Below are positions 1 through 8,600 of a DNA stretch of 64,000 bases, one piece after another. The stretch is from positions 248,001 through 312,000 of the forward strand of contig JADJVN010000002.1 in NCBI GenBank assembly GCA_016710585.1, read 5' to 3'. The notes beneath the pieces are model-generated. The model saw only the letters and a list, made by a program, of their open reading frames with translations, was not told where the DNA came from and did no database searches. The first letter of the stretch is position 1. Each line of letters opens with the position of its first letter. Position numbers and translations under genes: made by a program. This stretch comes from Saprospiraceae bacterium (GTDB taxonomy: Bacteria > Bacteroidota > Bacteroidia > Chitinophagales > Saprospiraceae).

Positions 1-1819
1 GTGAATCTGACAATTCAGTTTTGTAGTCTGCATTGAACGACTTATCTCTGGCTCTAAGTCCATGATAAGAAAGTCTTAAATATTCATCAGCCAATTGATT
101 GATATCGATCCATTCTCTTTTTCCTTTGCTCGTACGAGAATGTTCTAGCATTCCTTTGACAATGCTACTTGCTCTGTTTCCATGTTGTTGGATTCTTTCT
201 TGATTGAGAATAAGGTCTGTAAACATTTCACCAATATATTCTTTATCTATTTGTGGTTTTTCCAATTCTACTTTAATATCCTTGACAAGATCTATGCTGA
301 GTTCTGAAAAATTTTTTACAAAATTCAAGGGATTCTGAATCTCATGCGAGATACCTGCAGTAAGCTCACCAAGCGATGCAAGTTTTTCTGACTGTATCAG
401 TTGATTTTGAGTTGACTTCAGTGTTTCAATAGAATTATTTAATGCAGCCGTCCTCTCTTCAACTTGTTTCTCAAGCAGTACATTTTGATTGGAAAGCAAA
501 TGTTGCTTTTCTTGTTCTTGATGAATTGCTTTATTTTTTAGCTCTTCGTTCTCTTCTAACTGCTTACTTAATGCAATCGTAGTTTCCTTAGACTGGATAC
601 CCATAAAAAGTGATAAGCCTATTGGAATAGCGATCGATCCAAAATAAAAAATAGTTTCAATTAAATATGGAGAGATTCCATGTTTAAGAATATTGTATCC
701 GGTTGGCGTAATTCCATAATTCAAAAATCGCATGGATATCGTGATGCATATCAATCCTAGTATCGCAAAGAAAATGCTAATAGCCAATGTAATAAAACCC
801 TTTATTTTTTTCTTTAGTCCCATTATAACTAATCTTATTAAAACAATAAAACTAAAAATAGAACCTAGTAATAATAAAACATTCTGTATGTTAAGTCCAT
901 AGGTCAAGCTCGATATGAATCCATATATAAAAAAATAAACAACCAAAGCATAGTAATAAATATCGAAACGTTTATTCGAAACACGATAATAAAAACTTGC
1001 TAAGAATATTACAGTAAAACTTAATAACCAATTGGCAGTATTTAAAACATAAAATCGAGTTTCAACAGAATTTATACTTTGTCCAAAAAATTTAAGAACA
1101 CGAACAACGGTATTGGTCATAAGATACAATGTGAGCAGTAGATACAAATGATTGCTTCTTTGATAAAGGTAGATTGCCAAATGAAGAATAAATAGCATAA
1201 ATAAAACACCAAAAACAAAAAAATCTAAACCTTTATGATAGATATAAAACTTGACTTGATCTCTAGAAGCAGTAGTTAAATTATATAGTGTCCCATGAAA
1301 AAAACAATTCTTAGTTAATCCAAAAATTGTGGTATAACGAATATTCGGTTGTAAAACATATCGAACAGCTAAATGATATTGACCAGCAGAATCTTTGGGC
1401 AAATGAATTAATCTATAAAGCGGATCATAAGCTGTGACTTTACTTAAGTCTGTATCAAAATTTCCAAATTCATGAATCAATTTTCCATTTAAGTAAATCT
1501 CAGATGCACCAGCATGAGTTACTGCCAGTCCGAGTGGAAAGTCAAGTTTGCTATCCACTTGAAAGTTGATCCTCAACCATTTTATTCTGGAATCCATGAT
1601 TTCAGACAAGCCTACCAACTCTTTTGTGGGGTCTATATTGCTCCAATTTGAATCATTATAGTCAGGTTTTGCAAACTCTAAATCATCTCCAACATAATAT
1701 TTCCAGTGTGTATTGAGAAGAAGCCCTGAACTAGGAATGCTGTCTATCTGAAGCAATCTACTGGTCTGCCCATAAAGGTAGGTGGAAAAAAGGCAAATGA
1801 TAAAAACAAGTTGCTTCAT
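1..1819 (-). CDS. 7TM sensor histidine kinase, 3' part cut by window edge
   Basis: The minus frame is open from the ATG at 1819 to the window edge with no stop, so the C-terminus lies outside. It starts with a signal peptide (MKQLVFIICLFSTYLYGQ). A periplasmic beta-rich region follows (about residues 20-170), then a run of hydrophobic helices (about 190-410) like the 7TMR-DISM family. A coiled coil leads to a HisKA domain with the H-box GISHEIQNPLNFV near residue 490. The ATPase domain would come next and is missing. Family knowledge: such kinases sense extracellular ligands or envelope state and phosphorylate a response regulator; neither ligand nor partner can be seen here. The start is supported by a -7 element 20 bases upstream. 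Confidence 0.85.
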   Translation of the reverse strand, partial: MKQLVFIICLFSTYLYGQTSRLLQIDSIPSSGLLLNTHWKYYVGDDLEFAKPDYNDSNWSNIDPTKELVGLSEIMDSRIKWLRINFQVDSKLDFPLGLAVTHAGASEIYLNGKLIHEFGNFDTDLSKVTAYDPLYRLIHLPKDSAGQYHLAVRYVLQPNIRYTTIFGLTKNCFFHGTLYNLTTASRDQVKFYIYHKGLDFFVFGVLFMLFILHLAIYLYQRSNHLYLLLTLYLMTNTVVRVLKFFGQSINSVETRFYVLNTANWLLSFTVIFLASFYYRVSNKRFDIYYYALVVYFFIYGFISSLTYGLNIQNVLLLLGSIFSFIVLIRLVIMGLKKKIKGFITLAISIFFAILGLICITISMRFLNYGITPTGYNILKHGISPYLIETIFYFGSIAIPIGLSLFMGIQSKETTIALSKQLEENEELKNKAIHQEQEKQHLLSNQNVLLEKQVEERTAALNNSIETLKSTQNQLIQSEKLASLGELTAGISHEIQNPLNFVKNFSELSIDLVKDIKVELEKPQIDKEYIGEMFTDLILNQERIQQHGNRASSIVKGMLEHSRTSKGKREWIDINQLADEYLRLSYHGLRARDKSFNADYKTELSDS

Positions 1820-1838
1820 TTTATTGGGATCACAGCAC

Positions 1839-1846
1839 CAAATATA
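1839..1846 (-). promoter_or_regulatory. Bacteroidota -7 promoter element for the histidine kinase
   Basis: On the minus strand the sequence reads TATATTTG, an exact match to TAnnTTTG, ending 20 bases before the ATG at 1819. No convincing -33 element is visible. Confidence 0.5.
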
Positions 1847-2200
1847 GGGTTATTTCATTAATCGAATACATATTTTATGCTAAAATTTTGTATGAGTGAT
1901 AAATGGAAGGTGTCCCTTTGTAAAGTTGATGATTCTTCTTAGACCAAATGATCCAAGGGTAGCCCCTACTTTTTGATTAAGGTTAGAAAAATGTGTGTTG
2001 TATAAATCTATTTATTTTTAATATAAAGTAAAAAAAATATCTTATAAAGTTGGAAAAATTAACATTCTTAATTTTAGAGGTCACTAAAAAAGCTTGAATT
2101 TCATTAAAGGAATCTATAGTGCTAAAAATTCTATTATATTTACATTTTGAAGCCAATAAATGAACTTTGAAATAAATCTAAGCATCTTTAAAATTAATAT
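1847..2200. other. Intergenic region between divergent genes
   Basis: About 350 AT-rich bases between the divergent kinase and nuclease-like genes. Apart from the kinase promoter I see no ORF with family resemblance, no strong hairpin and no exact TAnnTTTG box for the plus-strand gene; TACATTTT near 2140 is only close. Confidence 0.5.
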
Positions 2201-3210
2201 ATGAAATTGTTTTCTAATAATAAAGCACATGTTCAATATGAATATAGCACCGAAGCAGATTTTGAAAATGAAGTTGTAAAAAATTCTAAGCAATTTTTTG
2301 GAGCTAATTCAATTTACATAGACACTAAGCGAAAAATAGAATCAAAAAATATAGGTGCCTCAATTCCAGATGGATTTTTATTTGATTTCTCAGATAAATT
2401 TAATCCTGAATTTTACATTGTTGAAGTTGAGTTAGAAAGTCACAGTTTCTACAATCATATTTTTCCTCAAATAACAAAATTTTTCGGATTTTACAGAAAC
2501 TTAAAAAGCCAAAATGACCTCGTTGAAAAAATTTTTAAAATTATTAATGAGGATAGTGATTTAAAGAGCAATTTTATAAGATATGTAGGAGAGTATGAAT
2601 TATATAGATTTCTCAGAATCACAATTGAAAAGAGTCAAAATATATTGCTTATTCTTAACGGAGAAAAAAGGGAACTTCCTGAAATCATGGAAACCTATTT
2701 TGAGACATGGGGAAAAATAGTCAAGTTAGTAGTTATAAAAAAATTTGTAAATAACACAGATGTAATTTATACTATGCATCCAGATTTTGAAAATATAGAA
2801 TTTCCTGAAGTTGAAGATGAAATCACTACTGGAGCAACCGAATACACTGAAGAGTATCATTTGGAAGGTGTGTCCGACACAGTAAAAGCTATTTATAAAA
2901 ACATAAAAGAGAATGTATTAAAAACGAACTCGACAATGATTTTAATCCACAGAAGTACTATGTTTCAATTAGGAAAGAGAAAAACATCGCTTTTATTATT
3001 ACTAATAGAAAAAAAATTAGACTCATTGCTATGCAATCGGATGAGATTACTCGAAAGGAAATTATCAGTCACTCTGTTAAGACATTATCTCCAGGGGTAC
3101 AAAAATTTTGGAATGGACCTAGTTGTGCAATAATAATTGAAGACATAGTGAATATTGAAGAAATAAATATGCTTTTAAATAAATTAATTGAAAAAATCGC
3201 TTCCACATAG
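2201..3210 (+). CDS. PD-(D/E)xK nuclease-like protein with DUF5655-like C-terminus (frameshifted)
   Basis: The first frame runs from the ATG at 2201 to a stop at 3133, but after about residue 241 its sequence becomes low-complexity. From about 2920 a different frame continues with well-formed protein (KYYVSIRKEKNIAFIITN, then SPGVQKFWNGPSCAIIIED) and stops at 3208-3210, two bases before the next gene. One extra A in the A-run at 2920-2924 would join the frames into one protein of about 336 residues. The N-terminal half has IPDGFLFDF followed by FYIVEVELE, which resembles the D...ExE core of PD-(D/E)xK nucleases such as the NucS/DUF91 type. The C-terminal part resembles DUF5655. A role in DNA processing or defence is inference only. 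Confidence 0.6.
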
Positions 3211-3211
3211 T

Positions 3212-4240
3212 ATGAATAAAAAGTCTAATATGAAACAAGCATTACTATCCCTATTTCTAATGTTTAGTTATACATGTCAAGCTCAAGACAATGATTCTGT
3301 TACATCAGTATTAAATAAAATAATTGGCCATGCAGAGCGAGCTTCATTATTCAGAGATCGAGTCGATTGGAATGTATTAAAAGATAGTGTTCAAACACAT
3401 GCACTAAATGCTTCCAATGTAAAAGAACTAGCTCCAGCTCTCAAATATTTATTAAAGGAAATGGGCGATGAACATGCTAGAGTATTTCATAACAATCAGA
3501 TCATTGCATATTATTACGGTAATCTTAAAGAGCATCTAAAAGGATTCAATGTTGAAGTTTACAATAGAATTCAAAGTGGACAAGTATATAATTTCGAAGC
3601 AAAAATTTTGGAACGCAATATTGGATACGTAAGAATTGTTGGATTGCCTATGGGTGACAATCTTAAGATGGCAAGAGCAATAGAAGATGCGATTTGTAAA
3701 TTATCGCCAAAGAAAATAGACAAGTGGATTGTTGACTTGCGATACAATGGAGGCGGCAATTTGAATCCTATGGCAGAAGGCCTAGCACAGATCATAGGAG
3801 AGGGAAATGTGGGAGGCTCTCAAGGATTAACATCAACAGAAAATGATCATTGGAAAATATCTAATGGAAATTTTTACAACAATGATTACTCTATAGAATC
3901 AAAACCTAGCTGCAAATTTAAAAAGAATTCAAAGGTTGCTGTGATAACAAGTATGTACACTGCAAGTTCTGGAGAAGCAATGGCAGTAATGTTTAAAGGA
4001 AAAAAGTATACTAGGTTTTTTGGTGAAAAAACTTTGGGCATGATCACTGTCACGGATTGGCATGTGATTGACTCATCTACAGCAATGACAATTTCAGTTG
4101 GTTATTACAAAGATAGAAATGGAAATATTTATGATAAATATGTCGATGTCGATGAAGTATTTGATTTCATCAATGAACCTTTATCAAAATCGGATATCAC
4201 TATTCATAGAGCGATTGCTTGGTTGAAAAATGGAAGGTAA
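3212..4240 (+). CDS. S41 family (tail-specific) peptidase, secreted
   Basis: An S41-type serine peptidase of about 342 residues. The ATG at 3212 (or at 3230) gives a signal peptide (MKQALLSLFLMFSYTCQAQ); the frame also opens at a TTG at 3188, but that lies inside the upstream gene. Family marks are DLRYNGGG near residue 185 and TASSGEAMA near 250, which carries the probable nucleophile serine. A lysine in GEKTLG about 25 residues later is the candidate general base. There is no PDZ domain, so it belongs with the short S41 peptidases rather than full CtpA/Prc. It starts two bases after the frame-corrected stop of the nuclease-like gene, so the two may be co-transcribed. Substrate unknown. Confidence 0.8.
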   Translation: MNKKSNMKQALLSLFLMFSYTCQAQDNDSVTSVLNKIIGHAERASLFRDRVDWNVLKDSVQTHALNASNVKELAPALKYLLKEMGDEHARVFHNNQIIAYYYGNLKEHLKGFNVEVYNRIQSGQVYNFEAKILERNIGYVRIVGLPMGDNLKMARAIEDAICKLSPKKIDKWIVDLRYNGGGNLNPMAEGLAQIIGEGNVGGSQGLTSTENDHWKISNGNFYNNDYSIESKPSCKFKKNSKVAVITSMYTASSGEAMAVMFKGKKYTRFFGEKTLGMITVTDWHVIDSSTAMTISVGYYKDRNGNIYDKYVDVDEVFDFINEPLSKSDITIHRAIAWLKNGR

Positions 4241-4490
4241 TGATTCATATACCTTAATGACTATGTAAGATAGATGATTTATGGATTTTCAAAGACTACA
4301 AGTGAAATTGAAGCAGAATCTATGAAAGAGTATGGAGTTAATTACACTAGTAATTTTTAGTTAGAATCTTATTGGGGGGCAATATATAAAAGTGTAAATA
4401 AGCGATTACGAAGTGCTAAAGGAGCACCAAATAATTAGTAGTGAACAAGCTAAATATATATAATTTTTTGAACATTTTCCTAGCAAATGT

Positions 4491-4498
4491 TAATTTTG
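4491..4498 (+). promoter_or_regulatory. -7 promoter element for the DUF1028 gene
   Basis: TAATTTTG matches TAnnTTTG and lies 40 bases before the ATG at 4538. It overlaps the alternative upstream start at 4487, which argues for the start at 4538. Confidence 0.4.
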
Positions 4499-4537
4499 CA
4501 TGGAATTTATACATTTATAGCTTTAGCTTATTATTAT

Positions 4538-5588
4538 ATGAAATCTAAATTTTGCATTATCATAGCATTTATATGTGCTAATTTTTTGTTTTCCAAGGCT
4601 GCATTATCTCAAGAAACTTTTTCAATTGTTGCTGCGGATTCAGCAACACATGAGATAGGGAGTGCTGGAGCATCCTGCGTGGATTTGTTTGAAGCCAGTA
4701 CTGTTTTTCCTTACTATTCGGAACCAAATTTCCTTAGTGTAATTGTACCCAATAATACAGGTATCAATATTCAATCTTCTTTTGATACGCTTAATAAGGC
4801 AAATGCAATTCGTCGTATTTTAGCGGGTGACAGTCCGTCCGAAATGCTTTATTGGTTGTTTGCTAATGATGCAGACAATGATACTACAATGCGTCAATAT
4901 GGGGCAGTTGGATTCGTAAATGGCCTTGTAGAAAAAGCAGCATTTACTGGCTCAGAGTGTTTTGATTATAAAGGACACTTATTTGGTCAAATTGGAGGAT
5001 TCCATTATTGCATCCAAGGAAATATCCTAAAGGGAAAAGAGGTTTTAACAGCAATGGAATCTCGATTCCGAAATACAAATGGAAATTTGAAATGTAGATT
5101 AATGGCTGCAATGCAAGGAGCAAATAGTAGAGGTGCAGATATACGATGTGAATCTAATAATACATCATCGCTTTTTGCATTTTTACAAGTAGTTCAACCC
5201 AACGATATCATAGGGAAGCCTTCGTTTTATATTTCTGTAAAAACGCCAAACTTATCACAGATTGAACCGATAGACTCTTTACAAAAATTGTTTACTAAAT
5301 TACAATTATGTTCTACCATGAGTGCGACTGAAAATATAGGAGAGTCAGCATTTTATATTTATCCCAATCCTTCAATATCTAAATCTTTTTTTAATTCATA
5401 ATAATACTCATAGTTTAGAAAATTACTCTGTAAGGATAAATGATATGATGGGAAGAACGGTGACTCGATATTATGGAAGACTATCCAACCAATCTTTTAA
5501 TACAAGTGACTTGAATAAGGGTATTTATCAACTTCTAATTTATAACAAAGAGAGTTTGGTCTTTACTCAAAAACTTATAATTAATTAA
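4538..5588 (+). CDS. Secreted DUF1028 protein with T9SS sorting tail (frameshifted)
   Basis: From the ATG at 4538 the protein has a signal peptide (MKSKFCIIIAFICANFLFSKAALSQ region). A DUF1028 domain follows, with FSIVAADSATHEIGSAGASC at its start and QYGAVGFVNG further on. DUF1028 proteins are Ntn-hydrolase-like and of unknown activity. The frame stops at 5401 just after YIYPNPS, the opening motif of a type A T9SS domain. The rest of that domain continues in another frame (VRINDMMGRTV, then LNKGIYQLLIYN) to a stop at 5586-5588. Removing one T from the seven-T run at 5386-5392 restores a protein of about 349 residues. The protein is therefore probably exported by T9SS and anchored at or released from the surface. 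Confidence 0.8.
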
Positions 5589-5616
5589 TTTCGACGAGAT
5601 TGAATTAGGCGATGTA

Positions 5617-5667
5617 AAAGTCTGAAGAAGTAAATTTAATATTAATCTACTTCTTCAGATTTTTTTG
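5617..5667. terminator. Bidirectional intrinsic terminator
   Basis: A perfect 12-bp stem (TCTGAAGAAGTA at 5621-5632 with TACTTCTTCAGA at 5648-5659) lies between two convergent genes. It is followed by seven T on the plus side and by a T-rich stretch on the minus side, so it can serve both genes. Confidence 0.85.
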
Positions 5668-5671
5668 GAAT

Positions 5672-8600
5672 TTATTTGATCACTACAAATTTCTTTAATA
5701 CTGTAGTCTTCGCATTTTTGATTTTTAAAACATAGCTTCCATCGACCAAATCTTTTGTGTCAATAGTAAAGATTTGTTTCCCTTGTTTGACTGTGCTTCC
5801 AATTGGCTGTGGACACACGACCATTCCTGATGCATTTACGATTTCACTATACAATGTTCCTGTTTGATTAATATCGACTTCTACTTTCAATACATTACTT
5901 ACCGGATTTGGAAATAGATTTACAATAAATTTATCAGTAGAATTTTTATTAATTTGAGCAAGCTTGCTGTATGTAAATTTTCCCGTTTTATCTATTTGTT
6001 TAATCCTGTAATAATAAGATCCATCAAGTAGAGTAGTAAAGTCGTTGTATAAATAATCATTTTGTAAATGAAGTGCAGTTTCTACAGCTTTTTCTTTTCC
6101 AATTTCTGAAAATTCTTTTTCCGATTCATGCATCCGTTCTACTATAAAATGATCATTGTTTACTTCATTTGTCGTACTCCAATTTAGTTCAGTAAAGGCA
6201 CCATTATAGTTTGCTGTAAATGTTAACCACTCTAATGGTAATAATCCAAATATAAGGCCTGCATCAACATTAGTAATTCTATCACCTTCTCTGAATCGCA
6301 TAATAGACGTAGTCCCATTTCCTTGTGATCCCGTTACATCGCTATCCAATGCATCTGAGCCAATGTTTGAACTAGTATATGCATATTGTCCTTGAGCTTT
6401 AAACGAAATGTAGTAGTCACCCTCTGGAATTCCATCTAGCATATAAGAACCATTCTGTTGTGTTATATCCTCGCTAATGACCACACCTGAAAGATTAATT
6501 GCTTTGACTATAACGCCTTCAACAGGAGCTTCATTTTGTTCTTGAATTCCATTTTGGTTTCCATCCAACCAAACAAAATTTCCAACGACTGCTTTTGCTT
6601 GATATCCTGCATGAAAATCTGTAATCATCGTCCCGCTTAATACAGTTACACGCTCAGAAGTATTAGGTCCAAATGCATGAGTAACATGGCTATCTTTTGT
6701 CTTATCTGTCCCTTGAAATGCCGCACTAGGCGCTAAATCACCAGGTCTTTGGTAACGAACGTAGTAAGAGCCAGGCGGTACGCATTGGAATTTGTAAAAG
6801 CCATCATCAGAAGGTGTTAATGGCTTTGGTCCAGTGATTGTTTGATCAATGATGTTGCCAGTCGATATGCTGATTAAATAAACAGTAAGACCATTTAATC
6901 CATTCTCTTCATCCTGATAGATGCCATCTTTATTGACATCATACCATACGTCTCCACTGATCATATTACAGCGCCACATCCCAAGATCCCAAGTGAGATC
7001 ATGTTCAAATAATTCGAGATTAGTCGATTCAGAAGTATTTGGCCCATTGGTATGGTCGATATCAGAATCTTTAGAATCACTGCCTATATTGGCAGTTGTG
7101 CTGCGCCAATCTACTGGTGTTCCAATTTTTACATAATATTCCCCAGGTTGCAATTTTTTAAAGAGATATTTTCCATCTTGATCCGTAGTCATTGATCTGA
7201 CTAATTGATCTGTCATGGCATTGTATAAATACACAAATACATTCGGAACACCTTCTTCACCAAAATCTTGGATGCCATTCACATTTGCATCATGCCACAC
7301 ATAATCACCATAAGCAGGAAGTAAAGGGATTGGAGTAGGAGTGTCGGTGCTTCCATCGCCATCATTATCTTTCGTAGGATCATTGCCGTCTTCACTGAGA
7401 TCATCTAATGGATTTCCCTTGATGTCTACCGCATTGCTTTTTGCTGTGTTAAGTATTCTATCGTCTGGATAACATCTGCTGATATCAACATAAGCATTTA
7501 CTTCAACAATAATCCGTACTTTAATATTTTGTCCAGCTTGAAGTGTCCAGTTGCCTGAGAGCATTTGAATATTTTGGTCAGGATTAAAATTTAAATTAGG
7601 TGCACCAATTCCTGAAGCAGTAGTAGAGATTATAGATACTGGAGAAACAATTCTAACATAAGCTCCACAGAATTGTGAAGCGATACTATCTCTCAAACTA
7701 ACATTATTGATGGTCACATTACCTGTATTTTGAATCACAAAATCTAATGCCACATCAAAATTAGTGTTGATGCCACTTGAGGCTGCAACAGGTCTTATTT
7801 CTTTACTCACTTCTTTTGCAAGGTTCAAACAAGAAATATAAAAGTACACAGGAACAGAACTTGTATTTCCACAAGCATCAGTTGCGACGATTAATACTTC
7901 TGTCGGTCCTTGTTGGAAATTAAAATTTATCGTAGGATTCAACGGCCATGTAGATAAGGTGACTTGTCCACAATTATCTGTTGCACTTGCTCCTGTAAAA
8001 TTTTTCAACCAATTTTGAAATTCAGTTTGAAAATCTCTTTCACAGCTAGTATAATAATTTTGGAAATTTGTAATGACTGGTCTTATTGTATCACGTACAG
8101 TAATTCGTTGATAACATACATTGGATCTATTACAATCATCTATGACGATAAATCTTCTGACGATTACTCCAGTATTGCTACATTGATTAAGTCCACTGAC
8201 ATTGTTGTCGTATGAAGTTTTGTACGATCCACAGTTTTCTATAATCGTAGGTCTTCCAGTAAATGCAACACTTGTATCTGCTATGCAATTTGCGTTTTTA
8301 TAAACTGTAATATCTGGAGGGCAAGTGATAGAAGACGGTGTAAGGTCTAATACAGTAATCGTTTGTTGGCATGAAGATGTATTGCCACAAGCGTCAGTTG
8401 CCGTAAAGATTCTAGTTAGAGATCCTGTTTTATTGCAAAGAAATAAATTATTAATCGTGCGATAGCTTATCACGGCTAATCCGCAATTGTCATTTGCAGT
8501 AGCTCTTCCTGTTTGATTTAAGCTTGTATCGATGCCACAAGATTCACTTCTATAAACCGTAGTATTTGCAGGACAAGTGATTACAGGTTTTGTATTGTCA

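Noticed and set aside
2915..2930. Programmed -1 frameshift in the nuclease-like gene
   Set aside because: The A-run context (TTA AAA ACG) is not a standard X XXY YYZ slippery site and I saw no downstream stem; other genes show the same kind of homopolymer break.
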